A stretch of 64,000 nucleotides of DNA from Apostichopus japonicus (taxonomy: Eukaryota; Echinodermata; Holothuroidea; Aspidochirotida; Stichopodidae): assembly GCF_037975245.1 (NCBI RefSeq), contig NC_092577.1, positions 26,411,398 through 26,475,397 of the forward strand. The letters run 5' to 3'. Shown one piece after another: positions 1 through 10,953 of this stretch. The notes under the pieces are model-generated. The model did no database searches, was not told the origin of the DNA, and saw only the letters and a list, made by a program, of their open reading frames with translations. The translations under genes were made by a program, and so were the position numbers. Within the stretch, counting starts at the first letter, position 1. Every line of letters begins with the position of its first letter.

Positions 1-3000
1 TCGCACATTATATTTATCGGGACCGCACATTATATTTATCGGGACCGCACATTCGATTTATCGGTACCGCACATTCGATTTATCGGTACCGCACATTCGA
101 TTTATCGGTATAGCACAATCGATTTATCGGTACCGCACATTCGATTTATCGGTATCGCAAAATCGATTAATCGGTATTATTCGATGAAACGGTACCGCAC
201 TTTCGATTAAACGGTATCGCACATTCGATTTATCGGTAACGCACTTTCGATTTATCGGTACCGCACATTCGATTTATCGGTATCGCAAATTCGATTAATA
301 GGTATCGCACATTCGATTAAACGGTATCGCACATTCGATTTATCGGTAACGCACTTTTCATTTATCGGAACCGCACATTCGATTTATCGGCACCGAAATA
401 TCGATTTATCAGTACCGCACACTCGATTTATCGGTACCGCAATATCGATTTATCGGTACCGCACAATCGATTAATAGGTACCGCACATTCCATTTATCGG
501 TACCATACATTCGATTTATCGTTATCGCACTTTCGATTTATCGGTACCGCACATTCTCTTTATCGGTACCGCAATATCGATTTATCGGTATCGCACATTC
601 GATTAAACGGTAACGCACTTTCGATTTATCGGTATCGCAACTTCGATAAATCGGTATCGCACATTCGATTAAACGGTATCGCACATTCGATTTATCGGTA
701 TCGCAAATTCGATTAATCGGTATCGCACATTCGATTTATCGGTAACGCAGTTTCGATTAATAGGTATCGCACATTCGATTTATCGGTATCGCAAATTCGA
801 TTAATAGGTATCGCACATTCGATTAAACGGTATCGCACATTCGATTTATCGGTAACGCACTTTCGATTTATCGGTACCGCACATTCGATTGATCAGTACC
901 GCACATTCGATTTATCGGTACCGCACATTCGATTTATCGGTACCGCACAATCGATTTATCGGTATCGCACATTCGATTTATCGGTACCGCACATTTGATT
1001 TATCGTTATCGCACTTTCGATTTATCGGTAACGCACTTTCGATTTATCGGTACCGCAAGTTCGATTCATCGGTATCGCAAATTCGATTAATCGGTATCGC
1101 ACATTCGATTAAACGGTATCGCACCTTCGATTTATCGGTAACGCACTTTCAATTTATCGGAACCGCACATTCGATTTATCGGCACCGCACATTCGATTTA
1201 TCGGTACCGCAATATCGATTTATCGGTACAGCACAATCTATTAATCGGTACCGCCTTTCGATTTATCGGTATCGCATATTCGAATTATCGGTACAGCACA
1301 ATCGATTAATCGGTACCGCCTTTCGATTTATCGGTACCGCAATATCGATTTATCGGTATCGCACATTCGATTGACCGGTATCGCACATTCGATTTATCGG
1401 TATCGCAAATTCTATTAATCGGTATGGCACATTCGATTAAACGGTATCTCACATTCGATTTATCGGTATCGCAAATTCGATTAATCGGTACCGCACTTTC
1501 GATTTATCGGTATCGCAAATTCGATTTATCGGTATCGCACATTCGATTGACCGGTATCGCACATTCGATTTATCGGTACCGCAATATCGATTTATCGGTA
1601 CCGCACAATCTATTAATCGGTACCGCCTTTCGATTTACCGATATCGCACATTCGATCTATCGGTAACGCACTTTCGATTTATCGGTACCGCACATTCGAT
1701 TTATCGGCACCGCACATTTGATTTATCGGTACCGCAATATCGATTTATTGGTATCGCACATTCGATTGACCGGTATCGCACATTCGATTTATCGGCATCG
1801 CACATTCGATTTATCGGTACCGCACATTCGATTTATCGGTATCGCAAATTCGATTAATCGGTATCGCACATTCGATTGATCGGTATCGCAAATTCGATTA
1901 AACGGTACCGCACTTTCGATTAAACGGTATCGCACATTCGATTTATCGGTACCGCACTTTCGATTTATCGGTACCGCACATTCGATTTATCGGTATCGCA
2001 AATTCGATTAATCGGTATCGCACATTCGATTAAACGGTATCGCGCCTTTGATTTATCGGTAACGCACTTCCGATTTATCGGAACCGCACATTCGATTTAT
2101 CGGCACCGCACATTCGATTTATCGGTACCGCAATATCGATTTATCGGTACCGCAATATCGATTTATCGGTACAGCACAATCTATTAATCGGTACCGCCTT
2201 TCGATTTATCGGTACCGTAATATCGATTTATCGGTATCGCACATTATATTTATCGGGACCGCACATTATATTTATCGGGACCGCACATTCGATTTATCGG
2301 TACCGCACATTCGATTTATCGGTACCGCACATTCGATTTATCGGTATCGCACAATCGATTTATCGGTACCGCACATTCGATTGATCGGTATCGCAAAATC
2401 GATTAATCGGTATTGTTCGATGAAACGGTACCGCACTTTCGATTAAACGGTATCGCACATTCGATTTATCGGTAACGCACTTTCGATTTATCGGTACCGC
2501 ACATTCGATTTATCGGTATCGCAAATTCGATTAATAGGTATCGCACATTCGATTAAACGGTATCGCACATTCGATTTATCGGTAACGCACTTTTCATTTA
2601 TCGGAACCGCACATTCGATTTATCGGCACCGCAATATCGATTTATCAGTACCGCACATTCGATTTATCGGTACCGCAATATCGATTTATCGGTACCGCAC
2701 AATCGATTAATAGGTACCGCACATTCCATTTATCGGTACCATACATTCGATTTATCGTTATCGCACTTTCGATTTATCGGTATCGCACAATCGATTTATC
2801 GGTACCGCACATTCTCTTTATCGGTACCGCAATATCGATTTATCGGTATCGCACATTCGATTAAACGGTACCGCACTTTCGATTTATCGGTAACGCAACT
2901 TCGATAAATCGGTATCGCACATTCGATTAAACGGTATCGCACATTCGATTTATCGGTAACGCACTTTCGATTTATCGGTACCGCAAGTTCGATTTATCGG

Positions 3001-5928
3001 TATCGCAAATTCGATTAATCGGTATCGCACATTCGATTAAACGGTATCGCACCTTCGATTTATCGGTAACGCACTTTCAATTTATCGGAACCGCACATTC
3101 GATTTATCGGTATCGCATATTCGAATTATCGGTACAGCACAATCGATTAATCGGTACCGCCTTTCGATTTATCGGTACCGCAATATCGATTTATCGGTAT
3201 CGCACATTCGATTGACCGGTATCGCACATTTGATTTATCGGTATCGCAAATTCTATTAATCGGTATGGCACATTCGATTAAACGGTATCTCACATTCGAT
3301 TTATCGGTATCGCAAATTCGATTAATCGGTACCGCACTTTCGATTTATCGGTATCGCAAATTCGATTTATCGGTATCGCACATTCGATTGACCGGTATCG
3401 CACATTCGATTTATCGGTACCGCAATATCGATTTATCGGTACCGCACAATCTATTAATCGGTACCGCCTTTCGATTTACCGATATCGCACATTCGGTCTA
3501 TCGGTAACGCACTTTCGATTTATCGGTACCGCACATTCGATTTATCGGCACCGCACATTCGATTTATCGGTACCGCAATATCGATTTATTGGTATCGCAC
3601 ATTCGATTGACCGGTATCGCACATTCGATTTATCGGCATCGCACATTCGATTTATCGGTACCGCACATTCGATTTATCGGTATCGCACCTTCGATTAATC
3701 GGTATCGCACATTCGATTGATCGGTATCGCAAATTCGATTAAACGGTACCGCACTTTCGATTAAACGGTATCGCACATTCGATTTATCGGTACCGCACTT
3801 TCGATTTATCGGTACCGCACATTCGATTTATCGGTATCGCAAATTCGATTTATCGGTATCGCACATTCGATTAAACGGTATCGCGCCTTCGATTTATCGG
3901 TAACGCACTTCCGATTTATCGGAACCGCACATTCGATTTATCGGCACCGCACATTCGATTTATCGGTACCGCAATATCGATTTATCGGTATCGCACATAC
4001 GATTTATCGGTACCGCAAATTCGATTTATCGGTATCGCATATTCGAATTATCGGTACAGCACAATCGATTAATCGGTACCGCCTTTCGATTTATCGGTAC
4101 CGCACATTCGATTAATCGGTATCGCACGTTCTTTTTATCGGTACCGCACATTCGATTTATCGGTAACGCATATTCGATTTATCGGTATCGCACATTCCAT
4201 TATTGGTATCGCACATTCGATTGATCGGTATCGCGAATTCGATTTATCGGTACCGCACATTCTATTTATCGGTACCGCAATATCGATTTTTGGTATCGCT
4301 CATTCGATTGACCGGTATCGCACAATCGATTTATCGGCATCGCACATTCTATTTATCGGTACCGCACATTCGATTTATCGGTATCGCAATTTCGATTAAT
4401 CGGTATCGCACATTCGATTAAACGGTACCGCACTTTCGATTAAACGGTATCGCACAATCGATTTATCGGTAACGCACTTTCGATTTATCGGTACCGCACA
4501 TTCGATTTATCGGTATCCCAAATTCGATTAATCGGTATCGCACATTCGATTAAACGGTATCGCACATTCGATTTATCGGTAACGCACTTTCGATTTATCG
4601 GCACCGCACATTCGATTTATCGGCACCGCACATTCGATTTATCGGTACCGCACATTCGATTTATCGGTATCGCACAATCGATTTATCGGTACCGCACAAT
4701 CGATTAATCGGTATCGCACGTTCGATTTCACGGTATCGCACATGCCATTATTGGTATCGCTAATTCGATTTATCGGTACCGCACATTCTCTTTATCGGTA
4801 CCGCAATATCGATTTATCGGTATCGCACATTCGATTAAACGGTACCGCACTTTCGATTTATCGGTATCGCAACTTCGATAAATCGGTATCGTACATTCGA
4901 TTAAACGGTATCGCACATTCGATTTATCGGTAACGCACTTTCGATTTATCGGTACCGCAAGTTCGATTTATCGGTATCGCAAATTCGATTAATCGGTATC
5001 GCACATTCGATTAAACGGTATCGCACCTTCGATTTATCGGTAACGCACTTTCAATTTATCGGAACCGCACATTCTATTTATCGGCACCGCACATTCGATT
5101 TATCGGTACCGCAATATCGATTTATCGGTATCGCACATACGATTTATCGGTACCGCACATTCGATTTATCGGTATCGCATATTCGAATTATCGGTACAGC
5201 ACAATCGATTAATCGGTACCGCCTTTCGATTTATCGGTACCGCAATATCGATTTATCGGTATCGCACATTCGATTGACCGGTATCGCACATTCGATTTAT
5301 CGGTATCGCAAATTCTATTAATCGGTATGGCACATTCGATTAAACGGTATCTCACATTCGATTTATCGGTATCGCAAATTCGATTAATCGGTACCGCACT
5401 TTCGATTTATCGGTATCGCAAATTCGATTTATCGGTATCGCACATTCGATTGACCGGTAACGCACATTCGATTTATCGGTACCGCAATATCGATTTATCG
5501 GTACCGCACAATCTATTAATCGGTACCGCCTTTCGATTTATCGGTACCGCATATTCGATTTATCGGTATCGCACATTCTATTTATCGGGACCGCACATTC
5601 GATTTATCGGTACCGCACATTCGATTTATCGGTACCGCACATTCGATTTATCGGTATCGCACAATCGATTTATCGGTACCGCACATTCGATTGATCGGTA
5701 TCGCAAATTCGATTAATCGTTATCGCAAATTCAATTAAACGGTACCGCACTTTCGATTAAACGGTATCGCACATTCGATTTATCGGTATCGCAAATTCGA
5801 TTAATCGGTATCGCACATTCGATTAAACGGTATCGCGCCTTCGATTTATCGGTAACGCACTTCCGATTTATCGGAACCGCACATTCGATTTATCGGCACC
5901 GCACATTCGATTTATCGGTACCGCACAT
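1..5928. repeat. 22-bp satellite array, left block (first copy of the large duplicated block)
   Basis: This is uninterrupted tandem 22-bp satellite. The core TTCGATTTATCGG alternates with a 9-bp linker whose commonest forms are TACCGCACA, TATCGCACA and TAACGCACT; 74-95 is a consensus unit. Recurrent variants include TTAATCGG and TTAAACGG in the core and AATATCGAT or CACAATCGA at the core start. The block matches 32443-38239 base for base at a constant offset of 32442 up to about 5180, then at 32311, because the other copy lacks 131 bp. I noticed only scattered single-base differences, for example the linker at about 396. The first 4163 bp also match 25407-29614. Open frames at 889-1374, 1424-1666, 3265-3507, 4203-4421, 4742-4933 and 5327-5716 are translations of the satellite repeat, not genes. 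Confidence 0.97.
5927..5928. other. Left target-site duplication (AT)
   Basis: This is the last dinucleotide of satellite before the element. The same AT follows the right end at 15658-15659. The uninterrupted copy has a single AT at 38238-38239, so the pair is a duplication made on insertion. Confidence 0.75.
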
Positions 5929-5958
5929 CCCAGGTGAAAATTCCAGTTAATACCTGTT
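5929..5958 (+). repeat. Left terminal inverted repeat
   Basis: The 30 bp begin CCCAGGTGAAAATTCC and end TACCTGTT. They match the reverse complement of 15628-15657 except at the 7th base (T against A) and the 17th (A against T). Similarity continues inward after a gap of about 7 bases, through a shared GGTTTTAAC. Confidence 0.88.
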
Positions 5959-6570
5959 GAACTGGTTTTAACAGGTACCTGTTGCAACTGGTATTTGGTG
6001 ACAGGTAATAACAGGTATTAAATGATATTAACGGGTGTTAACTGGTATTGACAGGTATTAACTGGTATTAACAGGTTTCAACTGTTTTCAACAGGCATAA
6101 CAGTTTTTAACTGGTATTAACAGGTATTAGCTGGTATTAACAGGTTTCAACTGTTTTCAACAGCTTTAGCTGGTATTAACAGGTATTAACTGGTAATAAC
6201 AGGTTTCAACTGTTTTCAACAGGCATAACAGTTTTTAACTGGTATTAACCGGTTTCAACTGTTCTCAACAGGTTTCAACAGGCACAACAGTTTTTAACTG
6301 GCATGAACAGGTATTAACTGGTAATAACAGGTTTCAACTGTTTTCAACAGGCGCAACAGCTATTAACTGGTAATAACATACTGTATGAACTGGTTTCAAC
6401 TGTTTTCAACAGGGGTAACAGGTTTTAACTGGTTCTGTTTTCAACATGTCTTTACTGGTATTGAAAACGTTTGAACAGGTAAGAACATGTATGGAAGGTT
6501 TTAAGCTGGTTATAACAGTAGGATTTTCCACAGGTTCAATTGTTTTCAACAAGTTATCTGGTGAAAACAG
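5959..6570 (+). repeat. Left subterminal short-repeat array (10-bp AACWGG units)
   Basis: About 600 bp are built from degenerate units of roughly 10 bp, such as AACTGGTATT, AACAGGTATT, AACAGGTTTC and AACTGTTTTC, so CTGG or CAGG recurs about once per helical turn. A larger pattern is visible, in which blocks of AACAGG-TTTCAACTG-TTTTCAACAGG-CATAACAG recur at about 6065, 6145, 6205 and 6325. Order decays inward and is lost by about 6570. The same words occur in inverted orientation at the right end. In known DNA transposons, arrays of this kind beside the TIR often serve as transposase-binding sites; that role is inferred here. Confidence 0.85.
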
Positions 6571-7748
6571 GTGGCGATGAATTTCAACAGGTTAAAATTA
6601 CTCTTTACAGTTGCACATGATGTAGGTCTAACACTTAACAAGCAAGTTAAGGCGAGGGAGAACTTCCAGCAGATGGAGTAAAAATCACTGTTAACAAAAA
6701 TCTGAAAATATCATTTTATTCCAACAAAGTTAAGACAAGTTAATGGATCAAACATGAATGGCAAAAGTATAGTACTGCACAATAATGCAAAGTTGAGGGC
6801 AATGAAAAAGAAAACATAAATTTGGAGTCTAACAAGAAAGCAAACTTCTGAAGTAAACGCTTTCATATTACACATTAAAAACTTACATATATTATGAAAT
6901 ACCAACTAAATATGTTCATTAAAACAATGATTTCATGTATTGCTGTGGCAATTAAGAAAGGAAACTCTATCTGTTAAAACAATATAAAGGTTAATTTTTT
7001 ATCAATCATTATATCAAAATAAAAGTTACAGCTGAATAGATAAAAGTTATTCAAGAGTTAGCATTACCAAACTATGTAGTGTGCAATTCTGCATGCTAGG
7101 CAGACAACAATAATAGCTAGACAGACATTAACCTTTTGAAAGGAATTCGTTCTTAAATTGGCTACCAATCAGATCTTAAAAAACAATATTTACCTACAAA
7201 GCATGTATTTGTAATGCATATTTATACTGAACACATATGTGACGACAATATACTGTCTATTCTGGAGTTTGAATAAAAATCTGAATACTGTTTAATGGCA
7301 TTTGTACATACTGATTACTAGAAATGTTAGTTCTTTAAAAAAAAATAAGGCAAAAGTGGAAAGATGACTTTGCCAAGTAAAAGTCAACATCAGTTTATAA
7401 TAGTCATGGTTAAACCACTTTCAAGAAAAAACTGTCCAGAAGATCTCCATTGAAAACTTAAGTTGTAATTGACAGCAACATACTTTCCATTTCCTGAATT
7501 TAATTAAAAAACTAAATACTATATAATGGCAAACAATAACTGTTTAAAACATAATAATAAATATGGGTTTAATCCTACTTTGAAAAAAGAACTGTCTAAA
7601 AAAATTCCTCTGAAAAGTTAACTTGTCAGTGACAGCAATATGCTGTCAGTTTGAATAAAACTAAAGACTGTTTAATGGTAAGCAATAACCATTGAAAAAA
7701 ATAATATGATACTAATGTTTTAAGGCCTTCTTTGTTTTACGATTGACG
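6571..7748. other. AT-rich non-coding stretch with three degenerate direct repeats
   Basis: I see no convincing gene; the only longer frame, 6711-6905 on the minus strand, is low-complexity and lacks supporting features. From about 7225 to 7692 there are three diverged copies of one unit. Each holds GACRRCAAYATRCT followed by a GAATTT/GAATAA stretch and then AATACTGTTTAATGG or a close relative. They start near 7240, 7471 and 7629. The last two also share an upstream AAACTGTC...CTCTGAAAA segment about 158 bp apart. The area lies just downstream of the minus-strand BEN-like exons and could be 3' untranslated or intergenic sequence. Confidence 0.5.
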
Positions 7749-7831
7749 TCAGCTTCTCGGATATGTATTTGCTGAACCTTGCAGCTTCCTCAGTAAACTG
7801 CAGCTTTCTTTCAAACGTTCCACGAATTGTG
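7749..7831 (-). pseudogene. Putative 3'-terminal exon of a BEN-domain gene
   Basis: On the minus strand a polypyrimidine-rich acceptor (CTTTGTTTCTTGCAG) precedes 7831. If joined to the upstream exon ending at 8360, the split codon GCA continues as AQFVERLKESCSLLRKLQGS and reaches a TGA whose last base is 7749. This would complete the last helix of a BEN domain (the ...KLNAME-AQFVERL segment) and add a short tail. The other frame from the same acceptor is also open, for 36 codons to a TAA, but it does not continue the BEN reading frame. The splice join is inferred, with no transcript evidence. Confidence is moderate because upstream and downstream frames agree only through this join. Confidence 0.4.
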
Positions 7832-8359
7832 CTGCAAGAAACAAAGCGTAAGAACACTTAAGAATTGACTTATCATGATTAACAGTAACAGTGTGGTCCT
7901 AAAACTTAACAAACTCTCTTGCATTGCTAGATGAGTGCTTTCATGGAAAGTTAAGGTCAAACTTTCCTATGGTTTAGAATGTCTCACGATATTTATCTCT
8001 GTTGGTATCCAACCTGAATGGACTAGCAATCACAGTCTAACCAAGAACATTCTTTTGGTTTAGAATTTGGGTTTGCTCAATCTTTTGGTTGGAAAAACTA
8101 CACCACTATGGTAGTTTGATTGTAGGCTTCCTGTCAGAACTCAAAGGCAATTAAGAACCAACCAAAATGATATCAGTTGTTAACTCATGATACTGGAATG
8201 CATAATCAATCCTACTGATAAATAGTTCTGTCAGTGTTAAAAAATTACTTACTCCTGAAAAACAGCTTATTCAGTAAATTATATTGTACACTTGTGTACT
8301 ACGTCATGAGCTTGTAATATAAATGGTAACTTGTTTGAAAGCTTTTCCTAATGACTAAC

Positions 8360-8573
8360 CTTCCATAGCATTAAGCTTCACGGGAGACAACAGCGGTTTT
8401 GCATCTCTGTCACTGTTGAATCGTGTGCAAGCATTCCCAACGACTTTCATTTTCAAAGTGTTGGTACCCCAAAGCAACACCAGTAAAGTCTTCACGAACA
8501 TAGAGTGTTTCTCTTAACTACAAATGGCCTCCCACTTGTCTTCAGGAAGCCCAAAATCTGCACCAATATTGAC
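8360..8573 (-). pseudogene. BEN-domain exon with in-frame stop
   Basis: A minus-strand exon is bounded by the acceptor TTTTCTGTTCACAG before 8573 and the donor GAAG/GTTAGT after 8360. In phase 0 it reads VNIGADFGLPEDKWEAICS, a TAA stop (8514-8516), then EKHSMFVKTLLVLLWGTNTL and onward to KPLLSPVKLNAME. BEN domains share this layout: a hydrophobic helix ahead of a W/F-G turn, an SVTG-like segment (here VVGNACTR), then a proline-leucine segment followed by K-L-x-A-I/M. BEN domains bind DNA and occur in chromatin regulators; in invertebrates they are also found in repeated gene families. The stop lies upstream of the core and cannot be removed by the nearby alternative acceptor. I therefore call a broken copy. 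Recognition comes from memory of the family pattern, not a search. Confidence 0.5.
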
Positions 8574-8958
8574 CTGTGAACAGAAAATATGATATACCTG
8601 TAAGCATATATACAGATATAGCACATGATAACTCACATTATCATAAACATACATTAACATTAACATTTTATATCAACATATTGGGAGGTAAACATTTAAA
8701 TCAAGGTCCCTCAAGTTATAAGCCAGGAATAGCAGCTTTACCAAATAATATACTAGCTTTGCACTATAACACCAAGTTATTTTTCAAAGCTTAATAACCA
8801 TGTTTATAATTATCCCAAATCAGTAAAAAATTGGCCAAACTTTTGACGCTTGTACGTAAATGATGTACCAGACTGTTTTTTATATATTATATATAAACAG
8901 GTTATGAAAAGTATCTAAATAATATCATTACACATTTGGGTACAATAGTTAAACTCAC

Positions 8959-9143
8959 CCTTCCATCTTTTTTTCTCTATGGCACTTGTTCCTTTGCTTT
9001 TTGGACTCTTGGATAAACTCTTAATATCATCTTACACCATTATGTCTTTAAGCCATATACGTTCTCCTCTTCTGTTGTTGCCTCCACACTGGTGTCGTAC
9101 ATCACAGGAAACCTCACCTGGATATTTGGTTTTTCAATTCTTC
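8959..9143 (-). pseudogene. Putative upstream exon of the BEN-like gene, frame-damaged
   Basis: On the minus strand a strong acceptor (ATTTCCTTTTTCCAG) precedes 9143 and a good donor (AAGG/GTGAGT) follows 8959. One frame reads RIEKPNIQVRFPVMYDTSVE and continues, rich in E and T, to a TAA about 40 codons in. A second frame then stays open as DDIKSLSKSPKSKGTSAIEK to the donor. Such charged linkers often precede BEN domains. A base change in the middle, or slippage in the A7 run near the donor, would explain the break, and the donor phase does not fit the next exon. This is either a decayed exon or a chance open stretch. Confidence 0.22.
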
Positions 9144-10937
9144 CTGGAAAAAGGAAATAGCAAAGCAGCAGTAGTCATGAATCATTTGAAAAAATGAAAT
9201 AAAGTTGTCACCACAAAGTGATGTGAGATTTGCTTCCACAATAGTCTTCAAAAGGATTCCCAAAGTCTGAAGCAGACTGTATAAAGCTGAACATTTGAAC
9301 CAGAGTGTCATCATTGCAACCAGAATCAAATGCCCAGACTACAGAGATAATAAAACATGGGCTAAATCTTTGTTTGTTTTTAAGATCTAAAAATACAAGA
9401 TTTTAGAAACACAAATGCACTGAGCCAACTTATTTATAGGCCTAATTGTTTTAAGTTGTTATTTTGCTTGCTCACTTAACAAGTCTTATTTAGACCTAGG
9501 CTAGAGAAGAAACAGTTCTTTGTCACACTAAGTCAGTTTGTCTTTCAGTCGTTTTTTTAGTCTTACTAGTAGTAGAACTAAAGTATATAATACCGGTGAC
9601 TAGCCAACATAATTTGTTCAGCCTACTGTAACAGTAAGTTTGAAGGTCTAGCCTTGTTTTATTCAATATCACATAGCCTACCCATTTAGATTCACATGGG
9701 AAATTCAAGAAATCTTTACCAAATGAGTGTAGACCTAAGCTTCAAGTAAACTGCAGTATTGAAACTCAGTCCCAGCATTTGTTTGGAAATAAATTAGAAG
9801 ATTATGTGCGACTGTTCAATCTAGCCCAATACACACATAACACATTGTTAATTGGTGTTTACAGTCAGAAATCAGACTGCGACTTTTGACCGTTATTTCG
9901 CAATCATTAAACACTTCGCAAAAGCGGTGAAATGCATTGTGGGAGCTTAGTCCATCACTACATTTCAGTACACTACAGCTTGGATATCGTCTGAAAATCC
10001 GTTTTAATACATATTCATAGAGCAGCAATCGAATTGCTTGAACCAAAACCTTGAAGAAAAGAAGTTAAATATTCATTAAATATCTGTTTGCGACGATGTC
10101 GGACTCACGATGTGGATGAAATTCGGAAATTTCTTCGCCCCGGCTTGAAAAATAAAAACGAAACGTGAGTTAAAACCTTTCATCTTTCGAATTGCACATT
10201 TTCCGTTTTCAAGAAGGTACTACCTCCATCGTCCGGTCGATGGTATAAAACAAATTGAACAATGATTTGGGGCTAAATTCGGAGTTGTTCCAGCATTCTG
10301 GGTTGAATTAAAGTGACATTTGTAAGGTTCCTCTTGATCACCTGCATCAACGTATCCTATCGTGGTTAATTGCATATGTACATGTGTATGCGCATTACCA
10401 TAGTGTGTAGCCTAGGGTTATAGTTTTAAGTATTCTACAGTACAGTGTATTCATATTACGGGACCTTGTGTTTATGAATGTTAGACATTGTTTACGAATA
10501 CAATGTCGTTTCCTTGAATTTTAGGGTAGTGCTAGTACTGTAGTGACCGAGCAGTAGGACCCTACAGTACAACTACACAATACTAGGCCTATGCTGGTAA
10601 TTTTAAGTTTACTACTGACTTCTTCCACTGGTGGTTGTTAGCAATGGCAATACTGTACCTTCATACCAGCCCAGCTACTAGTAGTATTATAAGTACTAGT
10701 ACATATAATAGTACTTGAAAATTAAAAAGCTTACATTTAAAAAAGAGGTACTGCCTTGGTCGGCTCTGGTTAGTACTAAGTAGTTTTACCCTTGTGTGAT
10801 TTAATCCGGTGTACCTAGATACATAGGTTGGTCGAGTCACTGGTGAACATTGGTTCTGCACTGAATTTTTGTACATTGTTCGCAACACATTTTGGTAGTA
10901 TCCTTTTGTGTGTGAATTCATATTGCACTTATTTTTC
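9144..10937. other. Island centre, no gene assigned; weak exon candidates
   Basis: No frame is long and none shows a full recognisable domain. Two minus-strand stretches deserve mention. Downstream of an acceptor CTCTGTAG before 9338, one frame is open for 43 codons (WAFDSGCNDDTLVQMFSFIQ and onward). Near 9886-9990 a frame reads PSCSVLKCSDGLSSHNAFHR, which resembles the start of a THAP zinc finger (C-x4-C then FHRF). On the + strand near 10050-10165 a frame including DVDEIRKFLRPGLKNKNE runs into GTGAGT. None of these can be joined confidently. Confidence 0.3.
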
Positions 10938-10953
10938 GGGGGGGGGGGGGGGG
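10938..10953 (+). repeat. G16 homopolymer
   Basis: Sixteen consecutive G residues lie within otherwise AT-rich island sequence. The run is likely to be length-variable and error-prone in sequencing. It interrupts the frames that cross it on both strands. Confidence 0.95.

Noticed and set aside
74-95. tRNA-type B box in the monomer (TTCGATT)
   Set aside because: The flanking conserved G and C of the B box are missing, and there is no A box or tRNA fold.
1-5928. CRISPR-like array of short direct repeats
   Set aside because: Units are contiguous, with no unique spacers of constant length. All bases belong to the 22-bp monomer, and the context is eukaryotic.
9523-9708. 61-codon minus-strand frame in the island
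   Set aside because: It has no recognisable motif, splice context or compositional signal.
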